A stretch of 64,000 bases of DNA from Bradyrhizobium sp. 141 (GTDB taxonomy: Bacteria > Pseudomonadota > Alphaproteobacteria > Rhizobiales > Xanthobacteraceae): positions 248,001 through 312,000 of the forward strand of contig NZ_JADPKR010000013.1 of assembly GCF_023074055.1 (NCBI RefSeq), written 5' to 3'. The notes under the pieces are model-generated. The model made no database searches. It saw nothing but the letters and a program-made list of their open reading frames with translations, and was not told the origin of the DNA. The position numbers and the translations under genes were made by a program. Each line of letters opens with the position of its first letter. Within the stretch, counting starts at the first letter, position 1. Shown piece after piece: positions 1-8,365 of the stretch.

Positions 1-579
1 CACGCACAGCGGACCGAGAAACGAGAAGACATCGACCGACGGGTGGCGTTCGTTTACGCCGACAATCGGAATTCCGCGCCGCAAGCATGCTCCCATATCG
101 AGGTCCTTGGGGCGAAATTCCCAAGCCTCGAACATCAAGGCGATCACGGCCTGCCTTGGGAGCTTATCAATGAGGGCGGCGGTCAGAGGCCGAAGATGAC
201 CGCTATTGGTGACGATATCCGTTTGATGGAGGACGTTCGGAGTGATCTGCTCCACGACGTCGATGCTATCGGCAACGCCGACCGAACCCGCAAGCTCCAG
301 AGTCTGTTGTCTGGCTTCAGCTGGTGTGCCGTGCCGTGTAGGTCTGGTGAAAGCATAGACGTGTTTGGCCCCCGCCATTGCTGCGAGGACGGCCGTCACG
401 GCGTACGCACCGGTTGCAGCCTCGGTGAGAACTGTTAGTTCGGAAAGGTCCAGGAGAGTCTCCGCGAGGGCCCGGCTCATCAGGGCTCCCAGACGCGGCA
501 GCGAGAATCCTGGGCGCAAGGCCGCATTGAAGCCAGACCGGAATTGCCTGGATGCTGCTCCAGCCTTGATCTCGGTCAT
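1..579 (-). CDS. Partial Rossmann-like protein, C-terminus beyond window
   Basis: An open minus-strand frame runs from ATG at 579 to the window edge (193 codons, no stop). The start is supported by an AAAGG Shine-Dalgarno-like sequence just upstream. The protein begins MTEIKAGAAS and contains TEAATGAYAVTAVLAAMAGA near residue 60, reminiscent of the glycine-rich entry to a nucleotide-binding Rossmann fold, followed by KHVYAFTRPTRHG. A later stretch VTNSGHLRPL and the ending IPIVGVNERHPSVDVFSF fit an NAD(P)-binding or methyltransferase-like protein. I do not recognise the family with certainty. Proteins of this look occur in surface-polysaccharide loci, and the broken acyltransferase near 5 kb would fit such a locus, but that is inference. 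The gene is cut by the window and stands alone on its strand here. Confidence 0.6.
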   Translation of the reverse strand, partial: MTEIKAGAASRQFRSGFNAALRPGFSLPRLGALMSRALAETLLDLSELTVLTEAATGAYAVTAVLAAMAGAKHVYAFTRPTRHGTPAEARQQTLELAGSVGVADSIDVVEQITPNVLHQTDIVTNSGHLRPLTAALIDKLPRQAVIALMFEAWEFRPKDLDMGACLRRGIPIVGVNERHPSVDVFSFLGPLCV

Positions 580-891
580 AAATTGCCTTTCGCTTCCGCT
601 ATTTGGAAAGAGCGGTGCTTTGGTGCGCGGTATGTGTGGCTGCCTTGGGCTCGTTACGCGCTGAACAGGGTTATGATCTAGATGATTCCAAGCTAATTAA
701 TATTGTAGTTTAAAATTATACCAGATTTAAATTTAGAATGTCAAACGTGCACTCACCTAGCTGTATTGATTCTCCTTCATGGGACACGGTCGCGGACCTT
801 GGCGCGCATCGTGTCTCCGTGCATGCCGCCCGCGAATGCAACTTGCACGGGTAGGTAATTTTCATTGAGCAATGATTGCAGGATCACACCG
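580..891. other. AT-rich intergenic segment
   Basis: No gene is seen. The stretch around 680-745 is markedly AT-rich (runs such as TTTAAAATTATA and TTTAAATTTAGAA) compared with its surroundings. Similar AT-rich leaders precede the two intact relatives of the decayed gene that starts at 892, so this is probably a relic promoter region of that gene family. Confidence 0.4.
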
Positions 892-1065
892 ATGAGTTGC
901 CTCGATACCGACGGTGAAGACCGGCGTTAGTTCTCGAAAGCTGTGGAAGAGTTGCCGGCGTGAGCCCGCCGGTGATGACGTTGGTGCGAGCGGATTGTGC
1001 AAGGCAAGAATGGCAAGTGCAGCGGCGGCGGGGACGGTGGTCCGAACGGCAAGGAGGACCGCTGA
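892..1065 (+). pseudogene. Decayed copy of Tat-signal glycine-rich small protein
   Basis: Reading from ATG at 892 gives MSCLDTDGEDRR and then a TAG at 928-930, exactly where the intact relative at 5574 reads MTQLDSEGDDRRE. Past the stop, with one frame change, the sequence continues as CGRVAGVSPPVMTLV, matching CGRFAAVTPPVMTLL of the copy at 8366. It ends SGGGDGGPNGKEDR-stop at 1063-1065, matching GGGDGSPNGKSDSDR of the copy at 5574. This is therefore a third, dead member of the family, with a nonsense mutation and at least one frameshift. It is followed, like the copy at 5574, by a convergent H-NS sequence. Confidence 0.8.
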
Positions 1066-1117
1066 AAGTGGCGCTGACGGCTATAGGCGACCGCCGGCCA
1101 GCGCCCGCACCCATGCG

Positions 1118-1246
1118 CTAGCCAGTCTGGCGGCGCTTTTGCCCGGATGAGCGGTTGATAAACAGGTCATTTAGCTTCTTGCCGGCGCGAAACTGTACCT
1201 TCCGCCATCGGCTGCTTGCCGCGGCCGACCCGGTTTTGGCTGGATT
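1118..1246 (-). pseudogene. Remnant of H-NS-family C-terminal domain
   Basis: The minus strand reads NPAKT, then after a one-base loss GRGKQP, then after another shift RWRKVQFRAGKKLNDLFINRSS and QKRRQTG-stop in pieces. The intact H-NS protein at 5834-6178 ends in the equivalent string from NPSETWSGRGKQP to RRRRTG. Only about 43 codons of the DNA-binding end remain, with two frame changes, so it is non-functional. Its convergent arrangement with the dead small gene at 892 repeats the arrangement of the intact pair at 5574-6178, which argues that gene pair was duplicated as a unit. Confidence 0.8.
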
Positions 1247-1380
1247 CTTAGAGCGTTCAAGTTATGTGCCATTCGAGAGCCTGAAGTAATACGCGCAAGT
1301 CCTGCGCTTTTTGAGGGCCGTCCTAGGGGGCGCGGTTCTTATGCGTGACCCGTACCGGATCGGGAGACGATGAACCAAAT

Positions 1381-1954
1381 CTAGCGCGGCCCGCGCATCG
1401 ATCCACCTAAGAAGCGCTGATTCCTGATCTCACGAAGCAGCAACATTCGTTTGGTCTGAGCAGCATTGAGCAGGCCCTCGAACAGGGCCAGGACCTCACG
1501 CGCCTGGACGTAGACTTCGGTGGTGATGGCGTCTTGATCGAAGCCATAGGCAGCAAGGCGGGCGTCGATCTCCGTCGCAGCGACCGGGTCAATCCGCCAG
1601 CTCAGGGCATTTTGCTGCGTGTAGTACGCGGCCCGGTCTTCGAAGTCGGGATCGATCCCGACCATGTCGATGCGGCGGAGCGCCGCTTCAATTGCCTTTC
1701 GGCGATAGGTCTCAAGCAATTTGTGCCGCAACATGCGGTAGCGCTGGATTTCCCAGGACAGCTCAGCGACATCGATCGCAAGCAGCCATTCGATGGCGGA
1801 CCGTGGGGCAAGATCTGCGAAGATCGCCTGCCGGAGCGCCTGGTAGCGTTCGAGATTTTCCCAGGGGCAGCAGCAGCGGCGGCGGCGCCAACGCCTCAAA
1901 TTCAAGCGGCAACGTTATGGCTAGCGCGCGCTCGGTTGGGAACAGGCCGTTCAT
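1381..1954 (-). pseudogene. Unknown protein of recombination module, one-base frameshift
   Basis: A strong ribosome site (GGAGG, 7 nt spacing) precedes ATG at 1954, which overlaps the stop of the upstream gene as ATGA. The first frame reads MNGLFPTERALAITLPLEFE to about LLLPLG near 1870. The sensible continuation ENLERYQALRQAIFADLAP lies in the next frame, running to the stop at 1381. The joined product would be about 190 residues and mostly helical, with no motif I can name. It is the last gene of a three-gene set with an ERF-like annealing protein and a YqaJ-like nuclease, so a role beside them is inferred. The frameshift may be a real mutation or an assembly error; the frame is otherwise well kept on both sides. 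Confidence 0.6.
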
Positions 1955-3110
1955 CGGGACACCTCCAAACCAGGGTTGGCGGACAGCGGCGCGGTCTTGG
2001 CGGCCGGGCCGTGGATCGGGCTCGCCGCCCACAGGTCCTGGGCGACCGCTAAGGGCGCGATCTGCAGGTTCGCCCACCACGCCCGTTCATTCCGTGCCGA
2101 TGCAGCTCCTCATGATGGGCGCGGCACAACGGCACCGCGAACTCATCGCTGACCTTGCGGCCGAGCGCTCGAGGCTGGGCGAATTTAAGATGATGAGCAT
2201 CGCACGGCGTTCGCCGGCACAGGAGGCAGGGCTGCTCCCGGACAAACAGCAGGTGGGCTTTGTTGCGCTTGCGGGGCGGCTCCTTGGGATGAGCGATCCC
2301 GGTCTCGGGCAGCGTTGGCTGCAGAGCCGCCTCGGATTCGGCAGAAAGCGGCGCTGCTGACAGGCTTGGCGCACAATCCAGGGCGGCCGACTGGCGGGCC
2401 TGGCCAGCCGCGGGACGCGTGGCGTCCTCAAGCTTGTCTTCATAGGCGGCCTCAATCACCTGGGCGTCAGCTTCCAGCAGGGTGTTTTTCAGGGGCAGGC
2501 TGGCCTTGGCCCAGGCGAGCAGGTCCTCGCTCCCGCTCAAGGCTGCGAGCTGGCGCAACAGCTGCTCGCGGAGTGCGGCGGAGTCTGGCGGCGCCAGCAC
2601 CGGCGCGCGATTGAGGACGCCCTTGGCGGGCTTGGCTCTCGCGCTCGCGGTCGCCTGCGGCCCCGCGGCCGGCGGGCTGGCCACCGCGTCCGGGGCGTCC
2701 AGATCATCCTCGCCCGCAATCCCGACCAGCGCGAACAGGGCGTAGCGTCGGGCGTAGGTCAGCGCCGCGCCCATCCGGTGCGGCGCCTCGACGTCCCTGG
2801 CGGCGCAGACCGGCCAGTCCGAGGAAATCCACTCGCCGGAGGAATGGGCGAGCAGGGTGGTGAGATGGACGTGGCCGGTCGATTCCTCGACCCGGGTGGT
2901 CTGGATGGTGGCGATCTCCTGCTGGCTCAAGGTCTTGCGCACGATGTCGAGGCCGCTCGCCAGCGAGGCGTAACGAAAGGTGCGGTCGTCATCGCGCAGG
3001 AACGGCGAGCGGATCTGAGCGGTCAGCGTTTTTTCCGGATTGGTTAGTTCGGCTTGCGCGCGGGCCAGCGCCGCTGCGATCGCTCCAATATGCTCACTGG
3101 CCTGGTGCAT
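1951..3110 (-). pseudogene. ERF-family ssDNA-annealing protein with C-terminal HNH-like domain, frameshifted near its end
   Basis: The start is ATG at 3110 (GGAGG, 7 nt upstream), giving [20 protein letters not shown]. Residues 1-150 have the ERF single-strand annealing look ([21 protein letters not shown]), and a proline/alanine-rich linker follows. The end has a Cys/His set, [18 protein letters not shown] and [15 protein letters not shown], typical of HNH-like domains fused to phage recombination proteins. Near 2090 one base is missing. In the original frame the protein goes astray and stops at 2049. In the next frame it reads [20 protein letters not shown] and stops at 1951-1953, overlapping the next ATG. 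The downstream coupling shows where the gene used to end. It probably acted with the YqaJ-like nuclease next door in homologous strand annealing. Confidence 0.7.
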
Positions 3111-3954
3111 GGACAGCCTCCATCTCAACCGCATCAAAGCTGATCGCACCGGCCTTGGAGCGCTTGGCGCGAATGCCGTGGCCGAACGCTTCCTTGGCAT
3201 CCTCAGGCAGCAGCTTCTTGAGCTCGGTCTTGGCCAGCTCGTGCTCGCCATGGGCCTCGCGGGTGCGCAAATAGGTCGCCGCGCATGCGGCCCACAGATT
3301 GGATGCGGTCATGTCGACGACCTTGACGGCGGCGAGCCGCGGGCGTGGCGTCTCAACCCCGAACAGCAGCGGCGGCTCGCCGCTCTGCACGCAGCGCCAA
3401 AACTTTTTCTCCGCGGTCAGCAGCAGGTGTTGGTAGAGCGGGTCGGCATGCACGGTGATCTCGACCCATTTGCCGCCGCCGGTGATGATCGAGAGCACGG
3501 CCGCGCGCGCCGCGACCACCCACATGTTATGCTGCAGCTGCGCCATGTGCTTCTCGGCCGCCGCCTCTTCGCTAAAAGCCCAGGGCAGCATGAACTTGGC
3601 CTCGAACACTGCGCCGGTCGGCGCGACGATGCCGTCCAGCGTCGCCGCCATCCAGGCATGGACGGGGTGCCGCACCCGCTTCTGGATGTCGGTGATCGCG
3701 TGCCCGGTGGCGCGCTGGTACCAGTTGCGGTTGAGGTCTTCGGTGGCGATGCCGAGCTGAACGATCAGGTTGCGCGACAAATCTTGCGGCGCGATCTCGC
3801 CGCGTTTTTCCTGCCATAGGCGCCTGAGCGCGTCCTGGTCGTCGCCCATGATGATGCGGGCGTCGGAGCCGCCGATAAAGGCGCGGCGGTCGTGGCGGTT
3901 GAACGTGAGTACGGAACGGGGCGCCGCGGCGCCGTCGGCTGAAATAGGCGTCAC
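3094..3954 (-). CDS. YqaJ/lambda-exonuclease-type recombinase nuclease
   Basis: About 286 residues if GTG at 3954 is the start; AGGAGA lies 5 nt upstream, and longer upstream reading lacks a convincing ribosome site. [12 protein letters not shown] near the start, a [12 protein letters not shown] segment, WMAATLDGI and AVFEAKF supply the G-x-D, E and D...E-x-K pattern of the PD-(D/E)xK nucleases in the YqaJ family. Such enzymes resect double-stranded ends for single-strand annealing. The next gene, overlapping by 17 bases, is the matching ERF-type annealing protein, so the two form a phage-style recombination pair. This gene looks intact while both partners are frameshifted. Isolated from other phage genes, it is probably a remnant of an integrated element. 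Confidence 0.75.
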   Translation of the reverse strand: MTPISADGAAAPRSVLTFNRHDRRAFIGGSDARIIMGDDQDALRRLWQEKRGEIAPQDLSRNLIVQLGIATEDLNRNWYQRATGHAITDIQKRVRHPVHAWMAATLDGIVAPTGAVFEAKFMLPWAFSEEAAAEKHMAQLQHNMWVVAARAAVLSIITGGGKWVEITVHADPLYQHLLLTAEKKFWRCVQSGEPPLLFGVETPRPRLAAVKVVDMTASNLWAACAATYLRTREAHGEHELAKTELKKLLPEDAKEAFGHGIRAKRSKAGAISFDAVEMEAVHAPGQ

Positions 3955-4865
3955 CGCTCTCTCCTGGTTTGGCAAACGCGGCTTGCCGCCGCACCACCAA
4001 AAGCCCCGCATCGGCGAGGAGAGAGACCGGGGCCAACGGCCAAGGCCCGGTCCCATCAGTAACGCTCCTTTTGCGCGGGAATGCCAGTCCTTTCTGCAGC
4101 GAATTTGTGGTTCGTTCGGCGGGAAAAACCTTGATGGTTCAGGATGTTGTAGCAAGCTTTCGGGTGCCGCAACCGGCTCCGGACGAGGAGCTTCGACATG
4201 ACGTCAATTCGACAAATCGAAGCCAATCGCGCCAACGCGGGACTCAGGATCAGGTCACGCCCGATGTGGCGATGGCGCTTGCGCGCTGCTGCGCATCCGC
4301 AGCCTCCGCCACGACCTGTTAGCCACGCTGATTGAACTGGCCGGTCCCGGCCGGCGTGAAACGCCTTAATAATCTCGAGGGCTATGAGCGGGCGGCATTG
4401 GCGACACACAAGCGCGCACTCGGGCCCTTTGACCAAGCGAGTGAGAGGGCACGCGAGCAAATTGGCTTCGTTCCGAAATTTCCGGCTCGCGCCAGGCTTT
4501 TGCCAGAAGGCCTCCTACGTACTAATTAAAGCTGTAAGCATAGCATGAGGCGCTACGTGCAAGCGCCGAGTGATGCTATCTAGCTGATCGTCGCGTTTGT
4601 TGCCTCGTGACAAATGCGATGACTAGAGGAAACTCGATTGATGATTGCGACTGCACCTTTCTTGGCACGTTCCAAAACCCGAAGCAGGGTTGGCTCGCCT
4701 CGTCACAAGTGCTCGGAGTTGTTCTTTCTAAAAAGCAATGCATGCCTGACATCGGACTTACACAGCTGCAATTTCTGGTGCGGCCCTCTCCCGCCTAGCG
4801 CGTGCGATGACAGCACCCATGATGCGGCGCCCAAACAGAGCCGTCATCGCCTTGCCGATCACAGT
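3955..4865. other. Gene-poor stretch
   Basis: No convincing coding region: the short open frames have no ribosome site or family resemblance. The part just upstream of 3954 would hold the promoter of the recombination module. The right part merges into the broken acyltransferase region. I see no tRNA or attachment-site duplication. Confidence 0.4.
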
Positions 4866-5276
4866 TTATTGGCCCCGGCTCGGGGGCGGCTGAGAACAGC
4901 AGGTCGGAGTCGTCGTACTGATCCAGATCGCCAAGCAGGGCGTCTGAATTGACACCGCCTCTAACATCGGCAGCGGGATCGGGAATCGCCCCATTGAGCG
5001 CGCGCGACGCGTTATCGGCAGAGTGGAAGCGCGTTCCTCCGTTGCAAACACTTGGTCGCAATGCCAACGTACGCCGGTGCCGCGAACGCCGACGGAGATG
5101 GAGCAGCAATCCCCGATCTGCAAATCTCCACCTGAACCGTCCAGAATACATCCTGGTCCAATCCAGGTATTTCGTCCGACCTTGACGCGCCCCAGAACGA
5201 GTACGTTGTCGTACATCGTGCTACCCTCTCCAAAGCCATATGCTGCGGCGGGTCCCTGTTCAGCGTGCGCGTCCAT
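4866..5276 (-). pseudogene. Broken hexapeptide-repeat acyltransferase
   Basis: From about 5276 the minus strand reads [20 protein letters not shown], then [20 protein letters not shown] and DCCSISVGV. This is the repeating (I/V/L)G-x4 left-handed beta-helix of serine/maltose O-acetyltransferase-like enzymes. Intact relatives continue with a YTHD catalytic-loop region and further coils. Here the frame runs into unrelated low-quality sequence ([14 protein letters not shown]) and no later coil can be found in any frame, so the gene is truncated or frameshifted beyond about residue 65. It may once have modified a surface polysaccharide, in line with the partial gene at 1-579. Confidence 0.6.
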
Positions 5277-5296
5277 TCCCTGGTCACATCAGAAAT

Positions 5297-5426
5297 TTCC
5301 CTGTTATGGATTTGCGCATCCAGTGCCGCAATAACTTGGCCGTAGCGGCGTTTTCGTACATTTCCTTGGCCAAATAGCCCCCCGCGACATGGGATTTCCC
5401 TGTAGAATTCCCTGTTCGCAGGGAAT
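5297..5426. repeat. TTCCCTGT repeat cluster with perfect hairpin
   Basis: TTCCCTGT occurs at 5297-5304, 5396-5403 and again in ATTCCCTGTTCGCAGGGAAT at 5407-5426, which is a perfect 8-bp stem with a TTCG loop. Clusters of TTCCCTGT/AGGGAA words are familiar from intergenic DNA of Bradyrhizobium and relatives. Their role is unknown to me. Confidence 0.5.
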
Positions 5427-5573
5427 TTGGGTCACGTACTTTTCGCAAACGCAACGCTAGTTGCGTGGACCGATGCGGAAGGTGGCAATTAAAATGGTTA
5501 AACTAACATATTTAACTTGAGGGGAGATAATTGAAGTCTATGTTGGAAGCGGGCTGGATTGTAGGACGAGCCG

Positions 5574-5795
5574 ATGACCCAACTCGATTCGGAAGGCGAT
5601 GATCGTCGCGAATTCTTGAAGGCTTGCGGAAAATTCGCCGCTGTTACCCCTCCGACAGTGACGCTGTTGCTCTCCACCTCTTTGACCTCGGCCGCGATAG
5701 CCAGTTCGGGGGGGCACATTGTGCGTGGCAACAATGGCTTCGGCAATGGCGGCGGTGACGGCAGTCCTAACGGAAAATCGGACAGCGATCGGTAA
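5574..5795 (+). CDS. Small Tat-signal glycine-rich exported protein
   Basis: This protein of 73 residues starts at ATG 5574, with a weak AGGA upstream. Residues 11-17 are DRREFLK, matching the twin-arginine pattern RRxFLK. A mildly hydrophobic segment (FAAVTPPTVTLLLSTSLTS) follows, then AAIA-SSGG, a plausible signal-peptidase site. That leaves a mature chain of about 35 residues rich in Gly, Asn and Ser (GFGNGGGDGSPNGK). It is a paralogue of the 165-residue protein at 8366 and of the dead copy at 892. The leader DNA is AT-rich. The H-NS gene follows convergently. Export by Tat is inferred from the motif alone; I know of no assigned function. Absence of cysteines in the mature part argues against a cofactor carrier. 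Confidence 0.65.
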   Translation: MTQLDSEGDDRREFLKACGKFAAVTPPTVTLLLSTSLTSAAIASSGGHIVRGNNGFGNGGGDGSPNGKSDSDR

Positions 5796-5833
5796 ATTCT
5801 GCGGTCCAATGGGTCGCCGCAGCGCGCCGGCGC

Positions 5834-6178
5834 TCAGCCGGTCCGGCGGCGTCTTTGTGCGGATGAGCGGTTGATCAGGAGATCGTTCAGCTTCTTGCCG
5901 GCGCGCAGCTGCGCTTTCAGCCAGCGGGGCTGTTTGCCGCGGCCGGACCAGGTTTCGGACGGGTTCTTCGGGTTCTGGTATTTCGGCAGCACCGGGGGGT
6001 AGGGGCGGCGCGGACGTTCCCCCTTCGGGGACGAATCGGCGGTCCCCTCAATCTTCCGCAGCCGCTCTTCGAGCTTTGCCTTTTCCGCGGTCATCCTGCG
6101 ACTGAGAACGGTCGTGACCTCATCGTAAAGCCGCCACAGCTCGGCTGTGGTCAAGTTGGCCCAGTCACCCTTCTCCAT
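5834..6178 (-). CDS. H-NS-family nucleoid protein
   Basis: This 114-residue protein has an N-terminal coiled-coil oligomerisation region (LYDEVTTVLSRRMTAEKAKLEERLRKIEG in outline, residues 15-45). A basic C-terminal domain carries YQNPKNPSETWSGRGKQPRW, the typical H-NS/MucR-like core, then LRAGKKLNDLLIN. Such proteins bind AT-rich DNA and silence recently acquired genes. GGGGA sits 9 nt before the ATG at 6178. It is convergent with the small Tat-signal gene at 5574, and a decayed copy of its C-terminal end lies at 1118-1246 beside a dead copy of that small gene. The AT-rich leaders in this region are natural targets, which is inference. Confidence 0.85.
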   Translation of the reverse strand: MEKGDWANLTTAELWRLYDEVTTVLSRRMTAEKAKLEERLRKIEGTADSSPKGERPRRPYPPVLPKYQNPKNPSETWSGRGKQPRWLKAQLRAGKKLNDLLINRSSAQRRRRTG

Positions 6179-6298
6179 GGAAGCCGTCCCCAGCTACTTC
6201 CGAATCGAAACAGGAGGGGGGATTATCAGGTCATACCAGGGTTGGGCAAGCGCGATCCGGGCGCGCGGCGGCGCTCGTGTGCAGTGCAGTACTTGGTG

Positions 6299-6484
6299 CT
6301 AGCGGCTGAGACTGTGTCCCCGACCGCGCGGTCGCTTCCCAAGCGCCCTCCGTCGGGGGGCTCGTCGCTTGGGCTCGATCAACCGTTGCTCTGCTTTCAA
6401 CACGCGATTACGTAAGTTCTGCAATTCGGTGAATTGAACGATGAGGGTCTTATGTGTTTGACGCAATACTGCCGAAGAATACAT
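6299..6484 (-). CDS. Small basic coiled-coil protein, unknown
   Basis: This is a 61-residue frame with AGGTGG about 4 nt before ATG 6484. It has a short amphipathic helix (LIVQFTELQNLRNRVLKAEQ) followed by an arginine/lysine-rich tail (KRRAPRRRALGKRPRGRG). It lies 12 bases downstream of another small basic frame (6497-6691), so the two may be co-transcribed. I do not recognise it. The helix resembles that of the frame starting at 9105. It could be a small nucleic-acid-binding protein, but this is a guess, and short frames in GC-rich DNA can be spurious. Confidence 0.4.
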   Translation of the reverse strand: MYSSAVLRQTHKTLIVQFTELQNLRNRVLKAEQRLIEPKRRAPRRRALGKRPRGRGHSLSR

Positions 6485-6496
6485 GTGACCACCTAC

Positions 6497-6691
6497 TCAT
6501 TGCCAACGACGACCCATGCCGATCAGCGAAGTTGCTGAATTGACGAAATTCAGCTTCAAAGCGCGGTACTGGGGCTTCATCGGTCCTACACGGGCTACGA
6601 TCAACCGCAGCCTTGTTCTGTCCTTGATTGCCTGCCGTTGCTTTGATGAATAGTAATACTTTTTCACCTCTCTTCCCGGAGCGGGCTTCAC
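6497..6691 (-). CDS. Small basic protein, unknown
   Basis: A 64-residue frame starting at GTG 6691, with GAGG 5 nt upstream. It reads KKYYYSSKQRQAIKDRTRLRL then a mixed C-terminal half. It is basic and free of obvious membrane segments or known motifs. Its tight spacing to the next small frame downstream is the main support for it being real. Function unknown. Confidence 0.35.
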   Translation of the reverse strand: MKPAPGREVKKYYYSSKQRQAIKDRTRLRLIVARVGPMKPQYRALKLNFVNSATSLIGMGRRWQ

Positions 6692-7127
6692 GAACGCCTC
6701 GCTTCAGTGAAACTTCGTCGCATGTTAGATTTGAATCGTGAATGTCCCTATATATCGTTCGTAATATCCGGCTCTAACCAAGTTAGTTGGATGTTGACCA
6801 TAATAGTAACCCCTCCGATCAATACGCCGATGACATTCTTGGAGTGAATTTTCAGGTCGGGGCTATCAAAAATTGTAGATGAAACGTCAATATACTCGTG
6901 GAATTCGCGGTTTCGAGTTTTGCGTTGAGCACCGCATTCTTACGGTGCTGCACGCATTCTCTGGGCGAGCTACGGTAGCGTGGCCATCGAGCGTTGCCGC
7001 GAGGTGCTGTCTCAGACCTAAGATGCGACGTTATGACGGGGGCTGACTGGTTATAACTCGCGCGTCTGAAAAGGAGGGTGGGATTAAACGGCCGCAAGGG
7101 GGGTTGTTAGCAACAGGCAGGGGAAGC
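6692..7127. other. AT-rich intergenic region upstream of response regulator
   Basis: No gene is visible. The region separates a leftward pair of small frames from the rightward response-regulator gene, so it should contain two divergent promoters. It is AT-richer than the genes and could be an H-NS target; no clear -35/-10 pair was picked out. Confidence 0.35.
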
Positions 7128-7817
7128 ATGCGCCGTACCAGAATTGTCATCGCCGATCGACACCCGATCGTCTTGCAAGGGATTAGGAGCGTTCTTGCGG
7201 CGCAGCGTGATTTTGCGGTCGTTGCTTCTTGCAGCGATGGCGCCAGCTGTATCGAGGCAATTCGATTTCTTGCGCCGGACGTCGCTCTTGTCGATGCTGC
7301 ACTGCCCGACTTCAGTCGACAGCGGATACTCGCTCCTACAAAGGCCGTCGGCCCAAGTGCTCCGATAATCTTCTTCACCGGTATTAAGGGCGACAGTGAG
7401 TTACAAAGGCTGGCCTCGGACGGCGCCTGCATCGTCCTCTCGAAGGATTCGGATGTGGAGATGCTGGTCGCAACCCTGCGGAAAGCTGCCCAGGGCCAAG
7501 CAGCGGCCTCGCCGAGAACCGGCCACGTCAGCGAGGAGCCTCGCGCCGGTGAGAAGCCCCTGACACAGCTAACTGACCGGGAGCGGCAGATCATGCGGCT
7601 GGTATCGGAGGGGCTATCGAACAAGGAGATTGGGCGTCGGTTGAATCTTGCCGACGGTACGATCAAGGTCCATCTTCATCATATCTTTCAGAAGCTGGAT
7701 ATCAGCAATCGTACAGTTCTCGCGGCATTGGCGATTTCGCGAAACGAGCTGCATGCAGCGCCAGGTGAGTTGGATTCCCTTGATCTCTTGCGTCAGGATC
7801 CGGCCAGCGCGAATTGA
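7128..7817 (+). CDS. NarL/FixJ-type response regulator (LuxR HTH)
   Basis: This regulator has 229 residues from ATG 7128, chosen because AGGGGAAGC precedes it; a TTG at 7104 is less likely. The receiver domain spans about residues 4-120, with the acidic pocket at D10, the phosphoacceptor D56 in DVALVDAALPD, and the conserved lysine in VLSK. The LuxR helix-turn-helix (about 150-215) reads LTDRERQIMRLVSEGLSNKE then GTIKVHLHHIFQKLDISNRT. It should bind DNA as a dimer on phosphorylation. No histidine kinase gene is nearby, so it is an orphan here. The first 210 residues are clearly paralogous to the start of the giant protein at 11391, including IVLQG and VVASCSDG. Confidence 0.9.
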   Translation: MRRTRIVIADRHPIVLQGIRSVLAAQRDFAVVASCSDGASCIEAIRFLAPDVALVDAALPDFSRQRILAPTKAVGPSAPIIFFTGIKGDSELQRLASDGACIVLSKDSDVEMLVATLRKAAQGQAAASPRTGHVSEEPRAGEKPLTQLTDRERQIMRLVSEGLSNKEIGRRLNLADGTIKVHLHHIFQKLDISNRTVLAALAISRNELHAAPGELDSLDLLRQDPASAN

Positions 7818-7861
7818 TAGGGTAAGTCTGGCGTCTTCGGGAGTGTGCGCCGAGGGGCGGT

Positions 7862-8125
7862 CTATCGCGTTGCCAGATGCTCAATCATGTTGCGGCAGGC
7901 CCCTTCGGCCTCGGCCAACGTTCGAAAGGGCGAGCCGCCAATCTTGATTGCGGCTTGGTTGTTGTGGAGCGGACGCCAACTCGCCAGGTAGCCAGAGCGT
8001 CCGTGAAAGCCGGGACCTCCCGGACTTCCGAAACTGATCACGAACGAGAAGCCGTGGCTGCTCGCACTCCAGATCTCCATGTCCCGGACGGACCGATAGA
8101 ATTGCAGTGGCATCGCATGATCCAT
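7862..8125 (-). CDS. Conserved small protein, unknown
   Basis: This is an 87-residue protein convergent with the response regulator. It reads MPLQFYRSVRDMEIWSASSH near its start and ends with GGSPFRTLAEAEGACRNMIE, a pattern I associate with small conserved Bradyrhizobium proteins of unknown function. There is no signal peptide or membrane span. The start may be ATG 8125 or the methionine four codons later; neither has a strong ribosome site. Confidence 0.5.
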   Translation of the reverse strand: MDHAMPLQFYRSVRDMEIWSASSHGFSFVISFGSPGGPGFHGRSGYLASWRPLHNNQAAIKIGGSPFRTLAEAEGACRNMIEHLATR

Positions 8126-8365
8126 TGTAGCCGAACCCGCGGATGGTTAGTTAAAATGAAATTAACCAAATTAAATGCCTGGGCGCAACTCAAATTTGCG
8201 CGTCGTCAGGGTTGGGGAAACGGGGAGGACAACGAAAATTGCCGGCGTTCGCCCCCGGGGGGCACGCACGTTCAGCAACCTCCCACTAGGCCAAGAAAAT
8301 TAGTGGTTGAGAATTCATTTAATATATAATAATGTAAATAATATTTTAAATCGAGGAGGCGCGTC
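8126..8365. promoter_or_regulatory. AT-rich leader of the small Tat-signal gene
   Basis: About 240 bases without a gene. The parts near 8145-8180 and 8300-8355 are very AT-rich (for example TTTAATATATAATAATG). The words AAAATG and TTAACC recall the leader before the paralogue at 5574. It ends with GAGGAGG, 7 nt before the GTG at 8366. This is a likely promoter and H-NS target, by inference. Confidence 0.4.
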
